From assembly GCA_021234155.1 (NCBI GenBank), contig JAJEKV010000017.1:1107467-1171466 (forward strand): a stretch of DNA of 64,000 nucleotides, in the 5' to 3' direction. Shown piece after piece: positions 45,430 through 55,999 of the stretch (the first letter of the stretch is position 1; each line of letters opens with the position of its first letter). The notes under the pieces are model-generated. The model did not search any database. It was not told where the DNA came from and saw only the letters and a program-made list of their open reading frames with translations. A program made the position numbers and the translations under genes. The DNA is from Isoetes taiwanensis. Taxonomy: Eukaryota; Streptophyta; Lycopodiopsida; Isoetales; Isoetaceae.

Positions 45430-46939
45430 GTATTAACATGATACACATTTGATTCTGGAATACACATTCGATTTCTCAGGATACACGTTTGTTTTTAAAA
45501 AAAGCAAAGTGTATTCCAGAATACACTTTTTTTTTTTTTTTTTTTATGTGTGCTAGTATTCATTTATTTACTTGATTATTTTCTTGTTTTTTATTCAGTC
45601 ACTAGAACGTCAAACATGTTTGATGGAATAATTAAACGTGGAGACTTGGGACAGATATCCAGTTGCAATGGCTGACGAGTGTATTGTTCAATATGCACCA
45701 AATTTTGAGGGTGCCAAATTGATGTACTGAAAAAATTTAAAGAAATAATTATTATTTTTTTGTCTCCATTTTGATGTTTTTGATATCTCACTTTGAGAAA
45801 TTATGTATCCATGTCTACATTTTATCATTTTCAAGGGTGTTCCTTTGCAAAAAATAAACTTGTCACTTAATAAGGGGCCAAAATGAGGGGGAATAAAATT
45901 TGAACCTTTTAAAATTCTCAAGTTTATCTAAAAAATGCCAATTTTAAGAGTATGGTGTTTTTTTAAAGGGAATCTTTGAAACGAGAGTTCTGCAACACTC
46001 CCGTTTAATTTGCAATCTTGTTCCACATGTTTTCTTCATGTATAAGCTTCATGGAAATGATAATGGAGGAAAATCAACTTGAAATATAAATAGACATCCT
46101 TAATCATTGATACATGTAATTATTTCCTTCGTATTGAACGTAGATAAATGCCTATGCCCTACATTAGTACAAAGGCATTGACACATGCCCCTATAAAAAT
46201 CAAAAGTCAATATCGACACACAACCTATATATACTGCAACATACAACTCCTATCCCCTATATGATCATGATGCATTCCCCATACCGGATTTTCTTAGAAT
46301 GACATAATTTAGAAGAAGGAACTCTCTATTTTTCACTTTGTTTTTCCAAAGAAATGTTCGATAATGCATGTCTTTACGAAAGTGATCCAATGGTCGAAAT
46401 CTGATGCCGCAAGATGGCCAAGATTCCATGCTAGGCTTAAGATTTAAGTTCGTTGCAGTTTTTGTACGCAATATAGACTGTAGGTGCACAATTTCCAAGT
46501 AAAGCCCAAGAATGCTAAGCATCATTATTACTACACGTTTTTCACAATGAGCCAAAACATTTATAGACTTCCAACCTATGCCCAACAACGCTGGGCACGT
46601 TACTAATATGGTACTTGTTTATTATATTGGTATTGTGCTTATTTATTACAAATTATTGCTTGTGCACTATCCAAATAGTGCATGATCATATTCAGAATAC
46701 TTAGCAATATGATATAAACTACTGGGAAACACGTGCAAACAAATTGATCAGTGTGCCACGCCATGATCAAAGTCCAATCCATGTTTGATACAACGCATGT
46801 ATATTGAAGTGCCAAACAAATCATATATACAAACAAGAACAAAGCTGTACAATGGAAACAAACGACTGAAAACAAAAAGCACATAAAACTGTAATTAGAA
46901 ACAGAGTGAAACACCATAATATTCTAGTTCTAGTAGCTG

Positions 46940-47103
46940 CTACCAACAACGACCGTAGTGACAGCGATGGCCATAGCCATATCCACCGTAGCCACCGTAA
47001 GGCCAACCACCGTAACCGCCATATCCACCATAACCACCGTAGCCACCATAGCCACCATATCCGCCGTAATAGCCATTTGGCTGAGCTGCAGAGCTTCCAA
47101 GTT
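46940..47103 (-). CDS. Glycine-rich secreted protein, 3' half (split by the Mutator-like element)
   Basis: The minus strand reads SSAAQPNGYYGGYGGYG, a run of (GGY)n repeats, then WPYGGYGGYGYGHRCHYGRC and W before a stop near 46,940. This is the C-terminal half of a plant glycine-rich protein with a short Cys-containing tail. The 5' half lies at 55,693-55,951. With the 8,589-bp element and one copy of the 9-bp target duplication removed, the two parts join in frame (DSQLG then SSAAQPN) as a protein of about 137 residues. Neither host half shows any stop or frameshift. Glycine-rich proteins of this kind are secreted and associated with the cell wall. Confidence 0.8.
47095..47103. repeat. TTCCAAGTT target-site duplication, left copy
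   Basis: The nine bases TTCCAAGTT lie directly before the GGGCGCC end of the Mutator-like element. The same nine bases follow its GGCGCCC end at 55,693-55,701. A 9-bp duplication is the hallmark of the Mutator superfamily. Confidence 0.95.
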
Positions 47104-47300
47104 GGGCGCCCGTATATCGAGTCCGGGATCCGGTGTTTCCGGACATTTTGACTCGGTGTTTCGGGCGCCCGAAACACCCCATGCATCCCCATCCGCCAGT
47201 CCATGCATGCATCGATGCCTGGACGCCCGAGGATGCATGCATCCTCGCCATCTTCAACCGCAACGAACCGCGGTTTTGTGTCCGTAAACACCACCGGTCT
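47104..47300. repeat. MULE terminal inverted repeat, left
   Basis: Includes GGTGTTTCCGGACATT, a perfect 24-bp palindrome at 47,155-47,178 centred on GGGCGCCC, GATGCATGCATC, and two GTCCGTAAACACCACC units (about 47,279-47,325), the inverse of the GGTGGTGTTTACGGAC unit found in the internal array. Confidence 0.9.
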
Positions 47301-47404
47301 TTTGTCCGTAAACACCACCATGTTTTTGAAGGCACTTTTGGACCGGGCAGCATCGCATTCGTGGCAGTTCGCTTTGAGGTTGCCAGTACATTAAATTCAG
47401 GGTT

Positions 47405-47870
47405 ATGATTGCACCCTCCAAATTCAAACGGGATTGCATTCCCCACAGCGCCTTCGGCTCGCCGACGCCGATATACGCCGAGATGGGGCTGCCCCAACGA
47501 CAGCTCGGAGGAAGAAAACGCGAGCTCTGATAAGAGCTCGGACTGGTATTACAACAGCGGGGAAGCTAGCTCGGAGGAAGCGGGGGCGGGCCGAGGGAGC
47601 CGGCTCACCGAGGGGCGGTGGTCAGTCGAAACATGTCCAGAAAGCGCCTTTTGTCGCAAATGAGAGCAAGGGCCTTAGAAAAAAAGCCGTGGCAGCAGCC
47701 GATGCTATTCAAACAAAGTCTTTGAGAGAGACCAAGAAGCATAAAAGGAAAGATAAGGAAAGCCCACCGCGTGGAGCACCTCAGGATGCCAAGGTAGTTG
47801 CTGCTTACTCAGAGGAGGATTCCGAGATCGATGAAGCGGCTTGGGAACGCAGGTATTATTACAAAGAATA
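47405..47870 (+). CDS. Possible 5' exon(s) of the MULE ULP1-like gene
   Basis: Just inside the left inverted repeat, charged low-complexity frames follow one another: NDSSEEENASSDKSSDWYYN in one frame, then KAPFVANESKGLRKKAVAAA and ETKKHKRKDKESPPRGAPQD in another, up to SEIDEAAWERRYYYKE and a stop. A Ser/acidic then Lys-rich N-terminal region is common in ULP-like proteins of transposons. The change of frame suggests a lost base or a missed intron. The ATG at 47,405 is one possible start. Confidence 0.4.
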
Positions 47871-48517
47871 AGAAAAATAGGCATGTTTGTTTATTTCAAG
47901 GTTGTGTTTGGTCTTCGGTTAAGAAGCAAAGGTCGCAAGATCACTTGGCAAAGGAGCATGGATTGCATGTGGTTGTGCGTGGGTGCCCAGCAAGCGAAAG
48001 AGGTTGGTCGTTACCAAGCGAAAAAGAAGGGAAGGGCGAGATTTCTCCCAAAGATGCTTTGGCGAGCCTTTGATCCGTAATATAAGTATAAGTTAAATCT
48101 GTCTGTGTTTTTAAAGAGATGCAAAGATCTAGCTATGGGTCGGCCGGGCTATGCTCCAAAATATTGAAGATGGGGAGGAGAAAAGAGAACACTTTGGCGC
48201 CTTATGCCGAGAGGTATGTAGCCCTGGAGGAGGATGGAATGGGAGGCAATGAAAGAGAAAAAAAATAGCTCAAGATGAGAGGTACATAGCACACAATTAT
48301 GGTCCGAATCTGTGGACCCAAGTGAATGGGCTGACCGTGAGGCTTATGGGAATTTGGAGACATGCGTCCGGGGCTGCAGACCGCGGCTTCTTTATTGTGG
48401 CGAGTGTTTGAGGGCAGCTCTAGTGTTCCTAAATCTCCATCCACACCCGCCACATTGCTAACAAAATCCATAGTTGCCGGCTTCAATTTTAAAGCTCCAC
48501 GTAAAACCAAAGCTTAG

Positions 48518-49860
48518 GATTGGGGCGAAACTTCTTTGGGTACCCCTTTGAGTGCTGCTGCAGATTCTCCCGTGCACCAGATGTCTACTTACTTTGATGT
48601 GGTAGATGATGGGGAGACAGACCTGATCAAGAGAACCGTGGTAACTATGACCGAGGATTTTATTTTGGATTTTGATTTCTTCATGCATCTTGATGACCTC
48701 ACTACCTTGGAATGGGTTAACAAAAAGAAAAAGGGAAAGCCACCAAGGCCAATCCAATTCTTTTCATACGATGCTCAATGGCCCGTGCATCTTAGGAGCC
48801 CACTTTGGTCTACAGTAAAAGATGGCAAAGGTGAATTTGTGATACGTCAATCAGAAGCCATTGCCTTTGAGCATCCTGGTTCGGATAATCCTGAGAAGGT
48901 TGGCTTGTCTTGGCTAAATGAGCAATGCGTGGGTGCCTACTTGATGTAAGTGTCTTCCCTTTATACCTGGCCTGATTGTGCATCTTTTTCTCATTCGAAT
49001 TCTTGTGCGTGGTTGTCTCTCATACCATACCAGTCCACCGAGACGAAGTCATGTGTTTTTTTCATCCCGGACTGGTAGACCTCTACATGAATAAGAGAGA
49101 GTCAATTTGGAGGAAGATTATTCCTCCTAGACCTCGAGAACCATCTCTCTTCTACTGGTTGCCCGTGGTAAGAAGGTAAGTTATTATTGGTATGATGACA
49201 TTTATTTACATTTAAAATACTCGGCCCATTTATTTACATTTAAAATATCGCAGCCACCATTGGAGCCTTTACCAGATTGTCCTGATTGGGAAATATGTAA
49301 GTCACTTGGAGTGCCACACCCCGCCTTGCTTTGATTTTGATTCTATGATGAGATATCATTCACGATGTGGCCCGAGAAGTAGTCGAGTAAGTTGTTTGCA
49401 TGCAATACTATTTCTTGGTTTTTAAATTCATCTCTCACTAGCATGAGATGGTCCGCAGTCGCCTCAAGGAAGTGCATGCTAGTTGGGGCAGCCCCCAACA
49501 GCGTAAAATGGCTGACATTCAAGCAATTGAAATGCGCGGTCCACAACAAAGAAAATGGTTCGACCCGTGGAGTGTACACATTCTTGTATGCAAGGTGCTT
49601 TATAATGAGATTTCATTCTCCGATTTCCAAATGCTGCTTTGTCGAGGTGAGGGTATTGCTTGTCCGAAGATATACTCTTTGTGCAATCACACTAACAAGC
49701 TGAAATGCAGGTGACTAAGGACTGGTTTGACAAGATCGATGTGGCAAACTGCAGAGACACATTTAGCAAAGATGTCAAGGCGGGGCTACATGAAGCCGTG
49801 GTGCAGCCAAAAGCCACCCAAGACAATCTAAGAAGTGTTCTGTTTTTTTTTTGCTTTTAA
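48518..49860 (+). CDS. ULP1-like (C48) cysteine protease gene of the MULE, degenerate
   Basis: Exon-like blocks with GT..AG edges: 48,518-48,945, 49,034-49,175, 49,254 to about 49,385, 49,442-49,646 and 49,711-49,860. Motifs in order: LSWLNEQCVGAYL (cf. WLNDExINxYL, the substrate-side helix of C48 peptidases), WRKIIPPRPREPSL, HHWSLYQIVLIGKY (catalytic His in HWSL), FDFDSM (probable catalytic Asp), then GPQQRKWFD followed one frame over by GVYTFLYARCF (cf. PQQxNxxDCGVYTLLYA). The catalytic Cys codon is lost by a substitution plus an inserted base, so this copy is not a working protease. Enzymes of this family cleave SUMO/ubiquitin-like proteins. It converges on the transposase gene, as mudrB does on mudrA in maize MuDR, though it is unrelated to mudrB in sequence as far as I can tell. 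Confidence 0.65.
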
Positions 49861-50029
49861 ACTCTTGAACGCTGTTGGCTTCTAAACTCTTGATTGGCGG
49901 AACATGGTATTAGAAGTCATTTTGTAGTTATTCCATGATTTACAGCATAAGTTATTGCATAACTATGTTATCCCGCAAATGATACGGATGGTGTCTCTTT
50001 GACCGTAAACACCGCTATTTTTGCCGATA

Positions 50030-52260
50030 TGTTGGTGTTTCCGCCAAGTTAGTGGTGTTTCGTGCTATATTCTTGGTGTTTCGGCCTTTTCGGTGGTGTT
50101 TCCGCCAACTTCGTGGTGTTTACGGCGGGAAAAGAGGTGTTTCAAGCCACATCCTTGGTGTTTCTGACCACAAGACTACAACAAGTAGAACACTGAGTGG
50201 TGTTAAAGGTAGTGGTGTTTCTGGACATTAGAGTGGTGTTTCTGGCCACCCATATGGTGTTTCTTGCCAAATTGATTGGTGTTTCTGGCCAATTGAGTGG
50301 TGTTTCTGGTCGGGTGTGACCTCTAAATGGAATACAATATCTAAAACATTGGGAAGATACAATATCTAAAACATTGGGAAGAGTGGTTGCAATACAATAT
50401 CTATAACCTTGAATTGCAAGTTTCAACAAGTGAGTGCAACCCCTTGTAGGAATACGAGTGCCACATCCTTGGTGTTTCTGGCCACAAGAGCACAACATGC
50501 AAAACATTGAAGGGTTGTTTAAGGTAGTGGTGTTTCTTGCCATTTGGGTGGCCAGCCATATGGTGTTTCTGGACATTAGGGTGGTGTTTCTGGCCACCCA
50601 TATGGTGTTTCTGGACATTAGGGTGGTGTTTCTGGCCACCCATATGGTGTTTCTGGACATTAGGGTGGTGTTTCTGGCCACCCATATGGTGTTTCTGGAC
50701 ATTAGGGTGGTGTTTCTGGCCACCCATATGGTGTTTCTTGCCAAATTGATTGGTGTTTCTGATTGAGTGGTGTTTCTGGGCAGGTGTTGTGAGCACATTG
50801 AGAAGGATAATTAGAATACAATATACAATATATAGAACATTGAGACCTCTAAATGGAATACAATATCTAAAACATTGAGAAGAGTGGTTGCAATACAATA
50901 TCTATAACCTTGAATTGCAAGTTTCAACAAGTGAGTGCAACCCCTTGTAGGAATACGAGTGCCACATCCTTGGTGTTTCTGGCCACAAGAGCACAACATG
51001 CAAAACATTGAAGGGTTGTTTAAGGTAGTGGTGTTTCTTGCCATTTGGGTGGCCAGCCATATGGTGTTTCTGGACATTAGGGTGGTGTTTCTGGCCACCC
51101 ATATGGTGTTTCTGGACATTAGGGTGGTGTTTCCGCCACCCCCGGATGGTGTTCCTGGACATTAGGGTGGTGTTTCTGGCCACCCATATGGTGTTTCTTG
51201 CCATATTGATTGGTGTTTCTGGCCAATTGAGTGGTGTTTCTGGGCAGGTGTTGTGAGCACATTGAGAAGGATAATTGGAATACAATATACAATATATAGA
51301 ACATTGAGACCTCTAAATGGAATACAATGTGGTTGCAATACAATATCTATAACCTTGAATTGCAAGTTTCAACAAGTGAGTGCAACCCCTTGTAGGAATC
51401 TGGTGCCACATCCTTGGTGTTTACGGCCACAAGAGCACAACATGCAAAACATTGAAGGGTTGTTTAAGGTAGTGGTGTTTCTTGCCATTTGGGTGGTGTT
51501 TTGGACAGTTTGGTGGTGTTTCCGCCATTAGGGTGGTGTTTACGGACATTTGGGTGGTGTTTTACGGGCCGGTTTGGTGGTGTTTCGGCCATTTGAGTGG
51601 TGTTTTCGGACATTAGGGTGGTGTTTACGCCACCCATATGGTGTTCTTGCCAAATTGATTGGTGTTTCCGCCAATTGAGTGGTGTTTTGAAGGCAGCACA
51701 TTGAGAAGGATAATTGGAATACAATATACAATACATAGAACATTGAGACCTCTAAATGGAATACAATAGCTAAAACATTGAGAAGAGTGGTTGCAATACA
51801 ATATCTATAACCTTGAATTGCAAGTTTCAACAAGTGAGTGCAACCCCTTGTAGGAATCACGAAAGTGCCACATCCTTGGTGTTTCGGCCACAAGAGCACA
51901 ACATGCAAAACATTGAAGGGTTGTAAGGTAGTGGTGTTTCCGGACGGTTTGGTGGTGTTTCGCCATTAGGGTGGTGTTTCGGACATTAGGGTCGTGTTTT
52001 TACGGACATTTGGGTGGTGTTTACGGACAGTTTGGTGGTGTTTTACGGCCGTTTGGTGGTGTTTACGGACATTTGAGTGGTGTTTCCGGACATTAGGTTG
52101 GTGTTTACGCTACCCATATGGTGTTTACGGACATTAGGGTGGTGTTTTCGGACATTAGGGTGGTGTTTACGGCCAGCCCTTGGTGTTTCGGACATTAGGG
52201 TGGTGTTTCGGACATTAGGGTGGTGTTTCACGGCCAAGTCGGTGGTGTTTCGGACATAAT
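50030..52260. repeat. GGTGTTT array with ~500-bp higher-order units, inside the MULE
   Basis: By eye there are about 60 GGTGTTT cores in 2.2 kb, mostly spaced 20-24 bp. Two sub-types alternate: GGTGTTTCTGGACATTAGGGT and GGTGTTTCTGGCCACCCATAT. The array is organised in about four larger units, each opening with a unique AATACAATATCT..CAAGTTTCAACAAGTGAGTG segment (about 50,325, 50,855, 51,310, 51,755). The units at 50,401 and 50,902 are nearly identical over hundreds of bases. Toward the right the core becomes GGTGTTTACGGACATT, the form present in the terminal inverted repeats. All frames are open over long stretches because the period lacks stops, so a protein is unlikely. It lies exactly between the 3' ends of the two convergent genes. 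Confidence 0.9.
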
Positions 52261-52523
52261 CATGGTTACTTAACATATGTTACTTAACAAAGAAGATTAC
52301 TTAACAACAACATTGGATTGAAAATCCATATGCATCCATATGTATCCGAAAAGGAGCAACTCTGATATCTTTCAAATTATCGAAGTCATCAAAAGATGGA
52401 GCACACATACGACTAATGCTCAATAGCGCAATATTCAAGCAATGTACCCCTTTATGCTAACTGCAGCATCCATGATCAGACCTCCTTGGCATTGCCTCCA
52501 CCCACCTAAGAGCAACATGGCAT

Positions 52524-54727
52524 TTACCACTTAACATTACTATTCGCAAGTAGAGGAAATGTTTTCAAAGAGAGTGTTAGAATTATTGCAATACCTTCAC
52601 ATCGTGTGATATGATCTTCGCATTCCTTCGAGAAAACGCTAAGTGAACTCCTCTTCTTCCTCTTCTTGTGGCTCTCCACGAAAGGTACTGGTCTAGCAAT
52701 GGTGTTCCCATTGAAGTCTTGTACCATGGATAGACTCGGTGCCATGAAATTGACATTTCTACTTTCACTTAGCCTTGCCAGCTTATTGCTAAGTTCAGCT
52801 AAAAGGAACCTAGCTTCATTCCATACCTGGGGGCTCCTAGCAATGGTCTCCTTGAGACCTGCCATTGTCTCGTCTATGCTCTCTAACACCTTGGGCTTTT
52901 CACTCAAACCAGCCCCAATTGTACAATCCAATTCTTCATCATCGGATGCAACTCCTGTGCATGGCCCCTCTTCCCAAGAAGGCATGGTGTCATCATATGC
53001 CTCGGCAAAGGACCTTAGATTGGACAGCCCGCCAGCCTGAGAACCATGTAGAGTACCACAAAACCTTAGAATGTCTTCCTCTTTATACTTGGACATCATC
53101 CTGATCACCTTGACTTGATGCTTGCACATATTCCCTTTCATACCCCATGGACAATCACATGATGACCAATTTTCATGTGCAACATCCACTAAGTAAGGCA
53201 AAGCCTCTCGGTTATCATCCCAGTTGTCCATGTTTTGACTCCACACCTCGGCTCTCCCCTCCTTGAAGTTCAGCCATCTAACAGCTACATCTGGAATTTC
53301 TCGAGCACCTATGATGGCAGTTTCAACTATGTGCTCCTGTCTCTTGTTGGTTTTAAAACCCGACTCCTTCATGAACCTATCAAAGGACAAGTGAGTTTGT
53401 AATACACCTGTAAGCATGTAAATGAGCCAATCTATTCTCCTTCCTCTCAAGGCATGCTTGGATACCCCTAATCTCCTCTTCATATGCGAATGGTAGGACT
53501 CTATACCAGCATTAGTCTCTTGGTTAGCATGTGGATACATCCTTGTGGCAATTATCCAATGTGTGATGTTATTGGTCCAAACTCGGTTCATATACTTCAC
53601 AACCCTCTTCCACATCTTGTACTTTTCCTTGAATTCATCCAACAACTTCTTGGCCTCTTTGGTGCATGATGTCCTTCTTGGGTCAATATCTACTTTAGTG
53701 GCATACATAATATGACCGAGTTCCTTAAACATTTCCCCCCTCACCTTCTTGTTCTTCACGTGCTTTAAAAGCAACTTCATCCAGTTTCTTCGAACATGCC
53801 AAATACACAACTGAATTTTGGTTTCGGGCCAAACATCTTTCAAGGCATTGATTTCAGCATGTGCATCATCTACAATGAAGCATGCAGGTTCCCAAGTTGG
53901 GGTCTTCCCTATGTATGCAGTTCTTCATTGCAATCAGCCAAGGATGGATGTCCTCCTCGGTGGCACTAGAGGATAGAACCCAAGCAACAGGGACACCATT
54001 TCCATGCGTGTCATAAACTAGCAAGGTATAAAGGCCGTAGCAGTGGTCATTGGTCTTGAAGGTTGAATCTAAAGCTACAGCATTCCCCCTTCCATGCTCT
54101 AACAGGATCTTCATTTGGAACGGTGTGATGATGCCAATGTGAAAGGGACTCCCTCCTGATACATGAACACATATTCTGGATGTAAATCAACCCACATCCT
54201 AACACTTGTGGCCACATTCTTGTGCAGCATCCACGTGTCGGCCAGACCCGACTTTTATGGGACAAATTATATAAATCATCCATGGCTAAGAATGCATCTC
54301 TGTTCTTGGGGCATTGGGATCCATCCTCTTTTCTATCTCCCATTGTTCCTCGTGTTGACTGGGAAGACCTCTTGGGGAGTGTGGTTATGAAGCAAATGTT
54401 GGTAGGCCCAAGCCTTCTTACCCTTTGAGAGCCATGGAGCTACATCATGCCTTGTCCTTGCGCATTGGGGATCCTCGGTTCCATGGCGGACTTTCTCTTC
54501 ATTATCAATGTGCCTCATCTCGTAGTATGTAATTTTACATATATCGGGGCCTCGGATACAACCTGCTTCACACGAAAGTGGCACACCGCAACCTCGCCTA
54601 ATACTTCCTCTTCTCTGTCTCCTTGAGTAGGAAGGATTCTTCTTCTTTTCTTCAAAGAATTAGAGCTTTCGGGTTGTTTTATCTTTGACCTCCCGAGAAC
54701 GTTCCTCACGATAATCTTCGGGGCCAT
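52524..54727 (-). CDS. MULE transposase (DDE + SWIM), several frameshifts
   Basis: Starts MAPKIIVRNVLGRSK (ATG 54,725-54,727). An N-terminal region with a CHFRVKQVV block and YYEMRHIDNEEKVRHGTEDP follows, then DTWMLHKNVATSVRMWVDLH, then the catalytic domain: GNAVALDSTFKTND (first Asp), GVPVAWVLSSSATEEDI, FIVDDAHAEINAL (second Asp), QLCIWHVRRNW, and NAGIESYHSHMKRRLG (Glu). The SWIM zinc finger CDCPWGMKGNMCKH follows at about 53,150, and the protein ends in a variable tail with a stop at 52,524. DDE residues and the CxCxnCxH finger are present. The last 439 codons are uninterrupted, whereas the first half needs about five frame changes. This copy is probably not active, unless the indels are assembly errors. 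MULE transposases cut at the inverted repeats and make 9-bp target duplications, as seen here. Confidence 0.9.
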
Positions 54728-55489
54728 AGCTGCACCAAGTAGCTACAATTAAGAAATAGTTGTTCGCTTAGCTAAGTTCACAGTGAGAAATAGCAGCCCC
54801 GGTTCACTTCGGTTGAAATTCCATGAATCCAAATGAAACCGAATGACAAATCAATTCACTTACTTGGTTATTTTAAGGTGGGCATTTTGGTCGACTCTTT
54901 TCTTGGCAGATCCCTCTTCTCTACCCCCGATCCACGCTTCCCGAAGTTGGTGTTGCACCACCTCAAATTACGCTCCCCTTCCACGAAATCTTGCACCCTG
55001 TTTGTGGGGATATAGCATGCATACACCGAATAGTTTGCTGTCGGGGTAGGTTACTTGCACAAATGTAATCTTGCTCTATCTCCCATTGCAATTGCGGTCC
55101 TGAAAATACACCGATGGGGGATCTTGAACCGGAGATGCAAGAGAGTCCGGAAGACAAAAATTACTAAGTTACAAAGATTTGCCACACGCTAAAACTAAAC
55201 CCAATGTCAACCTCTATATAACCTTACACTGCTCTTCCCCGGACGCCATTATCCTCTGCCTCCATGCACGCCCGAACCCAGGCTCCCAATGGATCTTTTC
55301 GAGCAGGGGCGGACCGGTTTCGTGGTAACGAAAAAGATCCCCAATTCCGTTTGAATTGGGCGGAAACACCCCACCAACCTTGGGATGGAAATACCACCAC
55401 CGAGATTCATTAAATGCACTGTACAAAACAAGTACGGGGGACACCGCCACAATTACAAGTCAAAAGTGTCACGCCCAACTCTCCAACCG

Positions 55490-55692
55490 CCTTCAAAAAG
55501 ACCAGTGGTGTTTGGACACAAAACCGCGCTTTCATTTGCGGTTGAAGATGGCCGGGATGCATGCATCCTCGGCGTCCCCGGCATCGATGCATGCATGGAC
55601 CGGCGGATGGGGATGCATGGGGTGTTTCGGGCGTCGAAACACGAGGTCAAAATGTCCCAAAACACCGATCCGGGACTCGATATCTGGCGCCC
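55490..55692. repeat. MULE terminal inverted repeat, right
   Basis: The inverse of the left repeat, with scattered substitutions and small indels. The 24-bp palindrome of the left end is degraded here (GGTGTTTCGGGCGTCGAAAC). Weaker similarity continues inward to about 55,330. Confidence 0.9.
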
Positions 55693-55951
55693 TTCCAAGT
55701 TGAGAGTCGGGCAGGTCCTGCTGGTCCAAAGAGCCGTAGAAAAACGGCCTTCCTCGGCCTCTTCCATAGCCACTGCTTGCCTCCACATTTGGTTTGGCTC
55801 TCTCTTCAGTTGCCTCCACATTTGGATTCGCTTTCTGTTCAGCAGCTGGCTCTTGGGCCGGACCATTTGCACCTGCAGCTTCCGCCATTACAACTCCCAT
55901 TGCCATCAATATTGCCATCGCCATCGCCCATCCAGATCTCCCCCTCGCCAT
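55693..55951 (-). CDS. Glycine-rich secreted protein, 5' half (split by the Mutator-like element)
   Basis: ATG at 55,949-55,951. MARGRSGWAMAMAILMAMGV and VMAEAAG form a signal peptide with a Met/Ala-rich hydrophobic core and a likely cleavage after the AEA region. Then comes a repeated KANPNVEATEERAKPNVEA segment, YGRGRGRPFFYGSLDQQ and PDSQLG, where the reading frame meets the Mutator-like element. The 3' half is at 46,940-47,103. In the present allele the frame reads on into the inverted repeat for about 53 codons before a stop, so any product would lack the (GGY)n domain. Confidence 0.8.
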
Positions 55952-55990
55952 CGCTCTTCTGCTCTGAATTGCATTCTGAATTGTGGGTCT

Positions 55991-55998
55991 TATTTATA
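55991..55998 (-). promoter_or_regulatory. TATA box of the glycine-rich protein gene
   Basis: The minus strand reads TATAAATA about 40 bp upstream of the ATG at 55,951, at a suitable distance for a short 5' UTR. It suggests that the split gene kept its promoter. Confidence 0.5.
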
Positions 55999-55999
55999 C

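Larger units (their letters stand above)
47104..55692. mobile_element. 8,589-bp Mutator-like element (MULE) with transposase and ULP1-like gene
   Basis: Ends are GGGCGCC(C)GTATATCGAG on the left and its inverse on the right. The terminal inverted repeats are well conserved over about 195 bp (47,104-47,300 and 55,490-55,692) and traceable with divergence to about 350 bp. A perfect 9-bp target duplication (TTCCAAGTT) flanks the element. Inside are a ULP1-like protease gene (plus strand, from the left end), a MULE transposase gene (minus strand, from the right end) and, between their 3' ends, a 2.2-kb array of GGTGTTT-type units. It interrupts a glycine-rich protein gene. MULEs carrying ULP-like genes (Kaonashi type) are known in flowering plants. 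Both element genes are damaged, while the flanking duplication is perfect, so this copy was probably moved in trans or the damage is later. Confidence 0.92.

Noticed and set aside
46930-47497. A single minus-strand protein of 185 residues ending in the (GGY)n domain
   Set aside because: Its first two thirds are the MULE inverted repeat. Only the part from 47,103 downward belongs to the glycine-rich protein.
50142-50798. Long open frames in the GGTGTTT array, such as repeated NTIWVARNTTLMSR and GQKHHPNVQKHHMG
   Set aside because: All frames on both strands are open because the repeat period lacks stops. There is no start context or codon bias, and the same units occur in the non-coding terminal repeats.
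50030-52260. CRISPR-like array
   Set aside because: Spacers are themselves repeated and the setting is a plant DNA transposon. Repeat length and order do not fit CRISPR.
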